Positions 8,203-17,405 are shown, numbered from the stretch's first letter. The stretch: DNA of 64,000 bases from Sulfolobus sp. S-194 (GCF_012222305.1 NZ_CP035730.1:2321501-2385500); one strand, 5' to 3'. The notes: generated by a model not told the origin, from the letters alone. Numbers and translations: made by a program.

Positions 8203-10149
8203 TTAGTGTTTCCTCCTACTTCTTAATGCTATCCCAACAATTATTAAAATTATTATGACTATCACAACTATTATAACGAGCCAACTTATTGTATACTTTG
8301 TGTTATTCACCTCTACTATTATTCCTTGAGATATTAGATTACTAAACGCTGATGGAGATACTTGAAGAGTAAACTTATCGTTTTGCACAAACGGGAATAA
8401 TGCACCAGTCTGATTCCACAATAAAGTTATTGCCATAGTATAATTTCCAGCTTGTACACCACCACTAACATCAACAACATATGTTACATTAACCTCTTCT
8501 CCAGGCTTAATATCACCTAAGTAAGCTTCAGATGCTGTTAATGCCATTAGCGGATTTGAACTACTAACATATGGATAAATTACGTCATTAGAGCCTAAAA
8601 TAGCCTTGACGTTTTTTGCAGTAGCATTACCAACATTCTTTATTGTTATAGTTATAGGAACTTGAGAAGCCCCAGAGGATAAAGTTGGATAATATACTCC
8701 TACCACTTCTAAATTAGCTTTAGGATATACTTCTATCTTAAACGATTTTATATATTTTCCGCCATCATATTTAACTGTGAAATTAATGTAGTAATATCCA
8801 GCCTTTGTCTCATTAGGTATGTTAATTAAAAAGGTTAAATTAGCGGGAACTCCTTGAGGTAATGCCCCAACAGTAAATTCATTTGAAGAAATTAGTGGGA
8901 AAGGAGAAGATATTGAAACCGAAACGTTATTAGCTATTGCTTCACCATAATTTACTAGCACTGCTTTAATTTCAACATCATAATATCCAGGAAATACCTG
9001 AGGCGGAATTGTAAAAGCATTTATTGTAATATTCGGTGAGTATATGACTACTGGAGTATAAATAACTGTCTTAGTGTTAAAGTATTGAATAGTTACTGGT
9101 ATATAATATACTCCAGGTGTTGCATTTGGATAAACATCCACGGTTACAGAGGCATAGTTATATTCACCTGCCGGTATTATACCAACATATACATTCTTTT
9201 GAGTGAAATATAATGGATATTCAGAATCTAAATCTAATGTTACATTTAAAGCATTTACATCTCCAAGATTTCTAATAACAAAAGTTAGAGGAACTTGAGA
9301 CTGCCCAGAAGATACAGTTATTGGTGAATTAATAGATCCCCAAATTGTAGCAATAGAGAAATTAACATACCCATTTATATCCACAGTCATATTAGCCGTT
9401 AGATTAACACCGTTAAAATAACTTATAACAATAGGAACTTGATAAACTCCTTGAGTAGCGTTAGGATAAATACTTGCATATGTAGCTATTTCTACTGGCT
9501 GACCAACCGGTAAATAGCCCACATTTATTTTATTTTCTTCAAATTTTACTGGATAATGAGATTTAATAATTACTGAAACATTAGATGCTATGACATTACC
9601 AGAATTAATCAGTACTACCGTTAATGGCAAGTTATTTTCGCCACCACTCACAACTAATGGCGAAGTTAATGATCCCCAAATAGATTGTGCTGTTATTGAT
9701 ACATAACCAAGTATAGGAATTATCGCGGATACATTCTTCGACACTACAACTCCATTAGGCAGTTCTCCAGTAACTTTAAGATAAATTTTATAAATTCCGT
9801 CAGAGGCAGAAGTAGATATCTTATAAAGGAATGTCACATTTACCTGGCTACCAGTTTGTATTTCTGGGATTGTAATATTTTCAGTATTATTATAGTATTG
9901 ATATAAACTGAAAGGGTATATTGACAGTGGTGTAACATTTACATTATAGATTGGTGAACCTAAATTTATTAATGTAAATGTTATTGGTACTGGACCCATT
10001 CCTGGAGCTAAAATTTGAGAAACATGAGAAATTGCTGAAATATTAACTGATGTGTCCTGAATCTGAGAAAAAACAATTAATGTTGGTAAGATAAAGGTTA
10101 ACACAAAGAGGAGCCCTAGAGTCTTTTTGTTCATTGCCATAAATTTCAT
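8203..10149 (-). CDS. Secreted/membrane-anchored protein with tandem CARDB/NEW3-like beta-sandwich repeats
   Basis: 648 aa with an N-terminal signal segment (LGLLFVLTFILPTLIVF) and a single C-terminal membrane helix (ISWLVIIVVIVIIILIIVG) ending in RSRRKH, so the bulk is outside the cell. The ectodomain repeats a unit of about 95 residues four to five times. Diagnostic phrases are IWGSLTSPLVVSGGENNLPL and IWGSINSPITVSSGQSQVPL, each followed by NxG..A.NV. and YPNATxGVY. Many NxS/T sites suggest heavy N-glycosylation. Its own TATA box (CTTTATTAAT, minus, 10171-10180) sits 26 bp before the start. It lies beside an MMPL/RND transporter and may be its extracytoplasmic partner. Confidence 0.75.
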   Translation of the reverse strand: MKFMAMNKKTLGLLFVLTFILPTLIVFSQIQDTSVNISAISHVSQILAPGMGPVPITFTLINLGSPIYNVNVTPLSIYPFSLYQYYNNTENITIPEIQTGSQVNVTFLYKISTSASDGIYKIYLKVTGELPNGVVVSKNVSAIIPILGYVSITAQSIWGSLTSPLVVSGGENNLPLTVVLINSGNVIASNVSVIIKSHYPVKFEENKINVGYLPVGQPVEIATYASIYPNATQGVYQVPIVISYFNGVNLTANMTVDINGYVNFSIATIWGSINSPITVSSGQSQVPLTFVIRNLGDVNALNVTLDLDSEYPLYFTQKNVYVGIIPAGEYNYASVTVDVYPNATPGVYYIPVTIQYFNTKTVIYTPVVIYSPNITINAFTIPPQVFPGYYDVEIKAVLVNYGEAIANNVSVSISSPFPLISSNEFTVGALPQGVPANLTFLINIPNETKAGYYYINFTVKYDGGKYIKSFKIEVYPKANLEVVGVYYPTLSSGASQVPITITIKNVGNATAKNVKAILGSNDVIYPYVSSSNPLMALTASEAYLGDIKPGEEVNVTYVVDVSGGVQAGNYTMAITLLWNQTGALFPFVQNDKFTLQVSPSAFSNLISQGIIVEVNNTKYTISWLVIIVVIVIIILIIVGIALRSRRKH

Positions 10150-10204
10150 ATGGGAAATAGATATATCGAAATTAATAAAGCTATCTCAGCAAGGATCCAT
10201 TCAT

Positions 10205-12679
10205 TCACCGCTCATCCCTTGTAAGGTTCATCATTCTAGGCCACCAATTATATTTCTTCAATATTGCTAATATTGCAGGAACAAATAAAGGTCTTACTAC
10301 AAATGTATCGAATAAAATAGTAATACCAACTCCAAATCCTATTTCTTGTAGAAATCTCATATCTGAAGACATTAAAGAAAGAAATGCACCAGCTAATATT
10401 AAACCAGCAGCGGTAACTACTAATCCAGTTCTTTTAACAGCATTTATAATTCTTTCCTCGTCATTTCCTTTTTCTTCCAAAATTCTAATAATGATAAACA
10501 TATCATAATCAATCCCAAGACTATACATAATTGCGAAAACTATTAGAGGTGTAAGCCAGTATAGAGAACCATACACTATATAAAGGATTGAGACACCAAA
10601 TAGGGAACTTAATAAAAGAGTAAGACTTAGTCTTATAGGTACTAAAATAGAACCCAAAGTAATTATTAAGTATAATGTAATTATAACTATTGTTAGCGGT
10701 AAAACTTCTGTGTAATACAAACTTACAGTATTATCTACAATATCTATTCTTTCAGCATTACTCCCACCAACAAGATAACCTTCATTAACAAGTTGTTTGG
10801 TTAAACTTATTGCACCGTGACTGAATACTGGATACGGAATGTAAACTTCCAGTAACGAGTAATTATGAGAGTAATAAAGATTTGTAATATAAGTCCTATT
10901 AGCAAAAAGTGTCTTACCTATTGATGCTGGACCATAAACTAACGCTCCTTTATTTATTAATTCTTTACTTAGATTGTATATTTCCGAATACGTGGTATTC
11001 GGATTTCCCTTAATTATAACATAATCTACACTATAATTATATAGTTGGTCTAACAGTTGTTCTCCCCTAACCACTTCTGAAGAAGAGGGAACTATCTCAT
11101 TAATAACCACATTTGTATGATGCGTTATGAATACTAAGTATGAAGTTACAGCTAACACTAACATAAAAAGAAGAACCCAATACTTATGATTAATTGATAC
11201 TCTAGATATCTTTTCTAAATATCTTTGCCTAACATCTTGAGGATTTGGGATTTCTCTCCTTGGAAAACTTAACCATCTTAGCTGGATTGAAGAGAGAGCT
11301 GTTCTTATAAAGAGTATGGCTGGAACTAATGATGAGATTGAAGATATTACTAAGGCTATTCCAATGTTTCTTAGCAAAGGCGAAGAAGAAAAAAGAAATG
11401 ATGAAAAACCTAAGGTTATACTTAAGCCGCTGAATAGGACTGCTCTTCCTGAAGTTCTGAAAGCAATTTTCAAAGGTTCTTCCTTATTTTTCCTAATCTC
11501 TTCAAAATACCTATATAGAAATAGAATTGAGTAGTCAACTGTTATACCAAAAACTATTGGAGGAATAACCAGTCCAGAAATATAATAAATAGAATAACCG
11601 AAGAAAGTAAGAAGGTACAGTAAAGAATACGCTATTACTAACCCTATTACAGCACTGGCAATTAGTGTTAGGATAGGGACTAATGATCTCACAAGTACAA
11701 TTAAAAGTATAGTTAAAATTAATATTGTAAAAATATCAATAATTCTCAAATCTTGTTCAGTAACTACAGCTGACTCGGCATATATTGGTAAATGTCCGGT
11801 TATTATAGCATTTGGTAAAGCTTTCATAAATGTCTCTACATCAATCAAACTTTCATTAGAAGGTACTTGAATTATAAAAAGCCACTCATCTCCTTTATGA
11901 AACTGGTTAATACTTAAAGGTGGAGGAGGAAATTCCTTTTCAACTAGAATTACAGAGTAACTATACGGATCTTGAATCTCTGCTATAGATACGTTCTTTC
12001 CAGTTATAATTCTAATCAAATATGGATAATTCTTAAACTTCATCAAGGTATTGGTAACTAAATTTACATTACTGTAATTATTAAAAGAGAAAAGAAAAAC
12101 ATAAGGATCTTTGAACACTATATAACTAGCATTTCTAGCTTTTTCAATATTAGTACCATTTTTTAAAGCATTATAAGCTACTAAAAATCTTAATGCCAGA
12201 CTAGAATTACTTTTGAACTTTCCTAAAGGTAATCCGTAAGTTACGTTCAGTTGAAAATAAAAAGATGTAAGGTTATTTAACAGCAGAAGTTGTAAAGTTG
12301 TTAAATTTTTATAAAGTTCATGAAGAGGCAAAATTTCTTCATAGACCTTCTCAGTTATTGGAAATATGATAGAAAAATACGAACTATTGCTTTCATTAAG
12401 TATAGAGTATGGCGTTAAAAGTTTATAATTCTTAAGATACTTAATCGCCGTCTTATTTATAATGTTTAAAGACGTGTTGTAATTTCCTTTGATTACAATG
12501 TATATCTCGTCAGTCATCGAAAAATTGAAATATTTTACTAGGATATCTTTTACTTTAACGCTCGCAAACTGAGAATTTAGGAAAGGCGAATCAGAGTAAA
12601 CAAATAAATGTTGTATATTCAAGGCGAAAGGAGCTAAAATAACTAGAATAATTAACCATAAAATTAAATAACCCTTCAT
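10205..12679 (-). CDS. MMPL/RND-superfamily transporter
   Basis: 824 aa with the duplicated RND plan: one membrane helix, a large extracytoplasmic loop (about 30-300), a cluster of five to six helices, a second loop (about 500-640) and another helix cluster. Typical RND helix-4 text with acidic residues is present in both halves (GITVDYSILFLYRYFEE and YSLGIDYDMFIIIRILEE). Family members export lipids or other hydrophobic compounds using the proton gradient; the substrate here is unknown. The neighbouring repeat protein suggests cell-surface assembly or lipid export. A TATA element at 12701-12710 fits a leaderless start. Confidence 0.85.
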   Translation of the reverse strand: MKGYLILWLIILVILAPFALNIQHLFVYSDSPFLNSQFASVKVKDILVKYFNFSMTDEIYIVIKGNYNTSLNIINKTAIKYLKNYKLLTPYSILNESNSSYFSIIFPITEKVYEEILPLHELYKNLTTLQLLLLNNLTSFYFQLNVTYGLPLGKFKSNSSLALRFLVAYNALKNGTNIEKARNASYIVFKDPYVFLFSFNNYSNVNLVTNTLMKFKNYPYLIRIITGKNVSIAEIQDPYSYSVILVEKEFPPPPLSINQFHKGDEWLFIIQVPSNESLIDVETFMKALPNAIITGHLPIYAESAVVTEQDLRIIDIFTILILTILLIVLVRSLVPILTLIASAVIGLVIAYSLLYLLTFFGYSIYYISGLVIPPIVFGITVDYSILFLYRYFEEIRKNKEEPLKIAFRTSGRAVLFSGLSITLGFSSFLFSSSPLLRNIGIALVISSISSLVPAILFIRTALSSIQLRWLSFPRREIPNPQDVRQRYLEKISRVSINHKYWVLLFMLVLAVTSYLVFITHHTNVVINEIVPSSSEVVRGEQLLDQLYNYSVDYVIIKGNPNTTYSEIYNLSKELINKGALVYGPASIGKTLFANRTYITNLYYSHNYSLLEVYIPYPVFSHGAISLTKQLVNEGYLVGGSNAERIDIVDNTVSLYYTEVLPLTIVIITLYLIITLGSILVPIRLSLTLLLSSLFGVSILYIVYGSLYWLTPLIVFAIMYSLGIDYDMFIIIRILEEKGNDEERIINAVKRTGLVVTAAGLILAGAFLSLMSSDMRFLQEIGFGVGITILFDTFVVRPLFVPAILAILKKYNWWPRMMNLTRDER

Positions 12680-13008
12680 AACGCTAAATTCTCCCTAAGC
12701 ATTAAAAATATTAATCATAAGAATTAAAACATCCCATTTATTATGATTCCTAGACTTTTGAGACTATGTATGTCATACTTATAAAAATCTTTGTTTTACA
12801 CAGTGGAAGGACAAGGGATTTGACATACAGTTACAAACTTAGCTTTGCTAAAGGTTTATCATACAGCGACTTAAAGCCTTAGGAAATGTAATAAGGATTA
12901 GTTAGATAATCTATCATATTAAACATTTTTAAGAAAGATAACCGAATTAACTCGAAATTTATTAGTTATAAGCAGTAATACTATGAGATTAAATGAAAAA
13001 TATTTGAA
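12680..13008. other. Non-coding stretch upstream of the RND gene
   Basis: No convincing gene is visible. It contains the TATA element of the RND gene (12701-12710) and a weak inverted pair (GTATGTCA near 12766 and TGACATAC near 12821). The remainder is AT-rich with frequent stops in all frames. It forms one edge of an accessory pocket that ends before the GH15 gene. Confidence 0.4.
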
Positions 13009-13408
13009 CTAATTATGAAGCCTTTTTCCCTCTATTTGGGCTATATAATCTTCAGCCTTAATGAAATTAGCACCTCCCCTCTTAAATGCATTAAACATTG
13101 AGGGAGTAAAAAATGAATCTCTAATGATAACCACTAAGGTAGTCCTTTACTTTCAAGTATATCGTACACTTTCTTAATAATCTTCTTTCTCTCTTTAGGA
13201 ATTTTATCTACAAGAATTGCTACATCAATATCACTAGCTACTGTAAATCTTCTATCTATTACTGATCAAAAAAGTATATTTCAGCATTTATATTATATTC
13301 TTCAAGTACCTTTTTAATCGCCTCATATATTATCATAGAAATCTTAGGAAAATTTGAAAGAATACTCATCTTCTCTCTAACAAGCTCAATATAAGCGTCA
13401 AACGTCAT
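13009..13408 (-). pseudogene. Broken MNT-type nucleotidyltransferase (antitoxin of a HEPN/MNT pair)
   Basis: The minus strand reads as a minimal nucleotidyltransferase in pieces. It starts ATG at 13408 (MTFDAYIELVREKMSIL) and runs to AEIYFFDQ-stop. One base earlier in frame the next segment is VIDRRFTVASDIDVAILVDK, and a further frame gives FFTPSMFNAFKRGGANFIK with a stop at 13009. Restoring one base after the Phe pair recreates the FGSV..R active-site loop before the SDIDVAI metal motif. At least two frame breaks and one in-frame stop show that it is dead unless the sequence has errors. Its ATG overlaps the HEPN stop (ATGA). Confidence 0.75.
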
Positions 13409-13781
13409 ATCAAGTTATATATCTCTTCCATTATATTTAAACACTCTTTAGCATCTTCTTCAGTATAATCAATCATGCCATATCTAGCCTCAGTATATCC
13501 TTCTTCCAATTCTCTTAGAGAATTCCTATTCTCGTACATGAAAGTCCTTATCCTCTTATTCTGAGTATATTTATATATGTAGGAAAGTAATTCTCTTATC
13601 CCATGAATTCTAGGTATAAATCCTAATTCCTCAATATGTAAGCCTTAATTTTGAGTTGCACAGCTTGCTCCGCATAAAAACAAGACAAATCATAGTACCC
13701 CTCATTATAAGCACTAATTGCATCTTTCCTAATTTTTTCAGCTCTTCTTGGTAGTCTATTTACATCATCATAACTGCTCAT
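13405..13781 (-). pseudogene. Broken HEPN-domain protein (toxin of a HEPN/MNT pair)
   Basis: From ATG 13781 the frame gives MSSYDDVNRLPRRAEKI and ISAYNEGYYDLSCFYAEQAV, the hallmark of small HEPN proteins, then hits a stop near 13630. The sequence continues one frame over as EELGFIPRIHGIRELLSYI and on to DAKECLNIMEEIYNLI with a stop at 13405. One base has been lost around 13630-13650. HEPN/MNT pairs are toxin-antitoxin systems common in Sulfolobales. A TATA-like CTTTTTATC lies at leaderless distance upstream. Confidence 0.75.
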
Positions 13782-14342
13782 CGATATTCACTTAACAAAA
13801 AGTGATAAAAAGCTTAATGTAGAAGTTAGTTGTATGTAAAACAAATTCAAGGAGCTCTAATTTTTGGATTAATCACATTCAATTGTAGCGTAAGATGCTA
13901 TAGCGTTTTATGCCTTGATCAGGAGATTGTAGTTCTCCCAAGGTCTCATAGTAATACGATTAGTGATTTAAGGATATTCCCTTACCATAAAATTATAATA
14001 TTCTTTCAATAATTAATAAATATTTATAATTTATTCTATTACTATTATTAACTGTTAAGAAAAATATTCACTGAACGAGATAACATTTCCTAAATACTTT
14101 TAGCGTAACGTAAAATGAACGATTTTTCTATAAAGTTTGTACGGTCTTTAGGCTTCCTTTAAGTATTACGCAAGTTCTTACTTTAAGTAAAAATTCAAAA
14201 TTCCCAAGAGATCACGTTTTCTTTTGAATAAAATCTTTATACTTAACATAGATTAATTCAATTATTTGCAATTTGGAGACTCTATTACACAATGTTTCGT
14301 CCTCACTTGTTAGATCACCATAGGAGCGTCACAGCCAGTTTC
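13782..14342. other. Gene-poor stretch between the dead HEPN gene and the orphan gene
   Basis: A 60-codon frame at 13830-14012 (+) has no recognisable motif or credible promoter and I do not call it. The stretch contains two copies of the octamer TAGCGTAA (13886-13893 and 14101-14108), the second lying in the left arm of a long inverted repeat. Around 14290-14345 is a somewhat less AT-rich run (TTTCGTCCTCACTTG and GGAGCGTCACAGCC) that could be a remnant or a small RNA, but no family is apparent. Confidence 0.4.
14098..14128 (+). repeat. Left arm of a long inverted repeat
   Basis: The 31-bp sequence TTTTAGCGTAACG...ATTTTTC is the reverse complement, apart from a 2-nt gap and one mismatch, of 14996-15028. 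The arms are about 870 bp apart and enclose one orphan gene. No flanking target duplication is visible. Confidence 0.75.
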
Positions 14343-14942
14343 TTAAGGAATTGGTAACATGACTACCTTATTTATAACCTTTTTTGTCAACTGAGAAATT
14401 AGGTTATCCCAAATTTCATTTAATGATCTACCTTTTGGTTTTATTTTTAGCTGAGATGCAACGTTCTTTAAACCATATTTACATTCTGCCTTTAATGGAC
14501 AAGAATCGCACTTGTACTTATTAGAATTTAAATCAATTAGAACTAGTCCATTTTTGGTAACAGATAATAATGCTTTATCTAGAACTATTTTATCATTTTC
14601 AATAACAAAAGGAATTATAGTCGCAGAAATTAAAGCATTATCTTCTATCAGACCAACATTTTTATAGAAATCTAAAATGTAATAGTAATAGCTTTTGCTA
14701 AGCCCATCTCTATCCTGGGATATAAGAACCCTAAAATATTTTTCATCAAATATCTTATTAAATATTTCTCTACTCACTAACAATATCTTTTCAGTTTTTT
14801 TCAAAGGTCTATCATATTTACTCAGTTTATAATCGCACATCAAGTATATATATTGTAAAATCAAAATATATTTTTTAAACGTTGGACTAATTAAATATCC
14901 CTTTAAACTATGAAAATATAAAAAGTCGTTAGAGTTATACAA
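14343..14942 (-). CDS. Orphan protein with a Cys-rich C-terminal motif, unknown function
   Basis: 199 aa if started at 14942; an equally plausible start is the ATG at 14840 (MCDYKLSKYDRPL), which removes a 34-residue hydrophobic leader. The middle is helix-rich and basic (KILLVSREIFNKIF, YYYYILDFYKNVGLIED) and could be a winged-helix domain. The end has CDSCPLKAEC, three cysteines in a metal-binding-like spacing, then a Lys-rich helix. No family is recognised. It is the only intact gene in an accessory pocket beside a dead toxin-antitoxin pair and is enclosed by inverted repeats, which suggests recent acquisition or a virus/plasmid origin. Confidence 0.6.
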   Translation of the reverse strand: MYNSNDFLYFHSLKGYLISPTFKKYILILQYIYLMCDYKLSKYDRPLKKTEKILLVSREIFNKIFDEKYFRVLISQDRDGLSKSYYYYILDFYKNVGLIEDNALISATIIPFVIENDKIVLDKALLSVTKNGLVLIDLNSNKYKCDSCPLKAECKYGLKNVASQLKIKPKGRSLNEIWDNLISQLTKKVINKVVMLPIP

Positions 14943-14995
14943 CTAGCTCTATATTACCAATTTGATCCTAATATTTTAACTCGGTAGCACTTATT

Positions 14996-15028
14996 GAAAA
15001 ATCGTTACATTTTTACGTTACGCTAAAA
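14996..15028 (-). repeat. Right arm of the long inverted repeat / possible operator of the orphan gene
   Basis: The 33-bp sequence GAAAAATCGTTAC...CGCTAAAA mirrors 14098-14128. It contains two direct copies of CGTTAC about 14 bp apart and lies 54-86 bp upstream of the orphan gene, just behind its TATA-like TTAAAATATT (about 14971-14980). It could therefore be a regulator-binding site as well as, or instead of, an element end. Confidence 0.7.
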
Positions 15029-15171
15029 TTTTATTAAAGATGTTCCTTTATTGACTATTTCAGTTATAATTAATAAAAATTGAGACCCAAGTTAAAGTTA
15101 TTCATTCAACGAATTAATGATTTTTATAGATGTTTAAAATACTTAAAATACTACTTGTGAATAAGATTCCT

Positions 15172-16971
15172 TTATCCTAACTGTTTAAAATAATAAATGG
15201 TTTTAACGAATTCTGCATGACTCCAAACTAATGGGGCAACTGATGGGTATGTGTTTTTAGGACTTACTTGTTCTGGGATAATCCCCGTTGATAGCATATG
15301 AGATATAACCCAATCTATATATTTTTTAGCTTTTTCTTTATTACCTTCAAGAATATATTGTTGAGCTAACCATAGTGTTGTAATAAACCAGGCATTAGAT
15401 TTTTCGTCTTGTTTTAAATACCAATCATTTTCATATCTAGCAATTCCGCCACTTATATTTAGCTTCTCCTCTACGACTTTCCTATTGCTTATAACTCTTG
15501 GGTCTTTAGGGTCAAAAGGTCCTAAAATTGAGGCAAATAGTGTGCTCGCATCTACAGTTTTATCAATACTATTATCTTCATAAATAGTCCTAGCAAAATG
15601 ATCATTAACATAAAATCTTTCTAATCCCTTTTTCACTTCGTTAGCGGCTGTGAGGTATTTATCCTTTAAGTTTTCGTCACCAAAGAATTCAGCAAACTTA
15701 TAAGCAGACATTAATCCAGCATATACCGCTAAAGAAGTAAAGAAGTGTGTCCCAAGCCTTTCTTCCCATAAGTCATATGACGGTAAAGGTAAACCAGTCT
15801 CTTCATCTCTATAAGAGACTAAAAATTCAGCAATCTTCTTTACGAATGGAGCATAAAGCGGTTTTACAAAATCTATATCAGTAAACCTACTAAAATGAAC
15901 CCATAAGGCATAAAGCATTAACGCCGTCTCATCTTCTTGTATTGGTATACTTCTTGGGTTCCATGGATGCCAAGTAGAACCCCAATTGCCATCGCAAGTA
16001 TACTTCTGAAAGAGAAAACCATTAAAAATCAAAGGTCTAGTGAAATTAAAAAGATTTCTTATAGGATCTTGATAGCCATACAGTGTTAATGCTATCGATG
16101 CGAAAGCTGCATCTCTATGCCAAACATAATTGTATGTATCTTTGTTAAATCTCATAATATCAGTATCTAAAGCTGCTGGAAGTGCTCCATTATTTTGCCA
16201 ATGAGCTGCAATGACTAGTAAACTTCGTCTGACTAAACTATCATAATCTCTGGCTTTAACTAACCATGCCTTCCAGTAATTTTCTGTTCTTCTCAATAAT
16301 TCTCTAGAAGTTTTTCTCAAAACATAGTTATTCTTTTGGAAGACTTCATTATAGTTCCTACCACATACTAACCAACAATAGAATACTGTATTTGAAGATA
16401 CTCGTATACTTGTAACGGAATCTACTGCTCCTTGTGCTATTGGATTTCCGGAAAGTTCTCCATCTTCTGCATCTTTCCATGTACCTAAATATCCTCCAGT
16501 TTCCTTATAGCCGGTAGCATATTGATAGAATGGTATATCGCACTTAAACATGAACCATTTATCTCTTTTGTAATGAATAATAGAAGATGTGAATGGATCA
16601 TATAAAGCGGTATCGCCTATATCGTTTCCATTTATATGAAAATCACAATGGAAAAATACTCTAGTCTCCTTATTAGTAGTTAAACTAATTTCTCTAACTA
16701 AAATATTATAAGCCATGTCTACAGCATCTTTTACCTTGACTTTTACTCCGTTAAATTCCGTTGATGCTGTAACAGAAAGAGTATCTTCTTCGTAATTTAA
16801 TTTTATTAGTAAATCAGAAAACCACGAGAATTTTCCATCTACCCATAGACCAATCTTACTTTCGTGAAGATGATTATCGATAGGGAGTGGGTAATATAAT
16901 TCTCTATAATTTAATTTAGAATCTGCTAATAATGTAAGCGAACCATTGCCCAATATAACATATCTAACCAT
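15172..16971 (-). CDS. GH15 glucoamylase/trehalase-like glycoside hydrolase
   Basis: 599 aa, the usual size of archaeal GH15 enzymes: an N-terminal beta-sandwich (about 1-230) and an (alpha/alpha)6 barrel. The general acid lies in YDLWEERLG (399-407), matching the DLWEE motif of fungal glucoamylase. The general base is the Glu of GIIPEQVSP near residue 573. WHRDAAF and QEDETALMLYALW are further family landmarks. There is no signal peptide, so it acts in the cytoplasm, on glycogen-type glucans or trehalose; Sulfolobales have GH15 enzymes of both kinds and sequence alone does not decide between them. Confidence 0.85.
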   Translation of the reverse strand: MVRYVILGNGSLTLLADSKLNYRELYYPLPIDNHLHESKIGLWVDGKFSWFSDLLIKLNYEEDTLSVTASTEFNGVKVKVKDAVDMAYNILVREISLTTNKETRVFFHCDFHINGNDIGDTALYDPFTSSIIHYKRDKWFMFKCDIPFYQYATGYKETGGYLGTWKDAEDGELSGNPIAQGAVDSVTSIRVSSNTVFYCWLVCGRNYNEVFQKNNYVLRKTSRELLRRTENYWKAWLVKARDYDSLVRRSLLVIAAHWQNNGALPAALDTDIMRFNKDTYNYVWHRDAAFASIALTLYGYQDPIRNLFNFTRPLIFNGFLFQKYTCDGNWGSTWHPWNPRSIPIQEDETALMLYALWVHFSRFTDIDFVKPLYAPFVKKIAEFLVSYRDEETGLPLPSYDLWEERLGTHFFTSLAVYAGLMSAYKFAEFFGDENLKDKYLTAANEVKKGLERFYVNDHFARTIYEDNSIDKTVDASTLFASILGPFDPKDPRVISNRKVVEEKLNISGGIARYENDWYLKQDEKSNAWFITTLWLAQQYILEGNKEKAKKYIDWVISHMLSTGIIPEQVSPKNTYPSVAPLVWSHAEFVKTIYYFKQLG

Positions 16972-17007
16972 GATATAAAGTAATTAAGTTAAAGAAAAAA
17001 CATTTTG

Positions 17008-17373
17008 TTAATAATAGTGGTGATGATGATGTTCCTCATGTGTAGGTTTTATGATTTCCGGTAATTCCCCTTTTATAAACTTCTCTATTGCTGTTTTTAC
17101 ATCTAATCCCTCAGCTAAATATGCTTTTATCTTATAGTTTTGAAGTAATCTTAATCCTGGTGGTCCCATTTCAGCAACAATTACAGCATTTACACCTCTA
17201 TCTATTGCCGATTTTAACATATGCGCCCCCCTGACAGCCATAGCTTTTAAAGCTGGATTATCATATTCTTCTATTAACTTGTATTCTTGTCCTTCTACTT
17301 CATATATTTGAACTTTTAGCGCTTCTCCAGGTCCTTCTACATATCCATTTGTTACGGGTATTGCTATTCTCAT
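17008..17373 (-). CDS. NifX/NifB-type dinitrogenase-cofactor-fold protein with His-rich tail
   Basis: The 121-aa core begins MRIAIPVTNGYVEGPGEA and contains the family text GVNAVIVAEMGPPGLRLLQ and GLDVKTAIEKF. This ribonuclease-H-like fold binds metal clusters in NifX/NafY relatives. The tail ends EEHHHHHYY, a likely metal-binding cluster. I chose ATG 17373 over an upstream start at 17454: the extra 27 residues are not conserved in style, and a TATA box (17397-17405) stands 26 bp before 17373. The archaeon shows no nitrogenase genes here, so the role is probably metal or Fe-S handling. Confidence 0.75.
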   Translation of the reverse strand: MRIAIPVTNGYVEGPGEALKVQIYEVEGQEYKLIEEYDNPALKAMAVRGAHMLKSAIDRGVNAVIVAEMGPPGLRLLQNYKIKAYLAEGLDVKTAIEKFIKGELPEIIKPTHEEHHHHHYY

Positions 17374-17396
17374 TTCAATATCTAATTCGATATCGG

Positions 17397-17405
17397 AATA
17401 TAAAA
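17397..17405 (-). promoter_or_regulatory. TATA box of the NifX-like gene
   Basis: Minus-strand TTTTATATT is centred 26 bp upstream of the ATG at 17373. This supports a leaderless transcript and the shorter start. Confidence 0.5.

Noticed and set aside
12766-12829. Inverted pair GTATGTCA/TGACATAC as operator
   Set aside because: Only 8 bp match at about 50 bp spacing, with no extension of symmetry; not above expectation for AT-rich spacer DNA.
13830-14012. 60-codon plus-strand frame in the accessory pocket
   Set aside because: No recognisable motif, Cys- and Ile-rich composition without a fold, no TATA box or ribosome-binding site at the start.
14098-15028. Complete transposon bounded by the long inverted repeat
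   Set aside because: No flanking target-site duplication is visible and the enclosed gene has no transposase motif, so I report the arms only as repeats.
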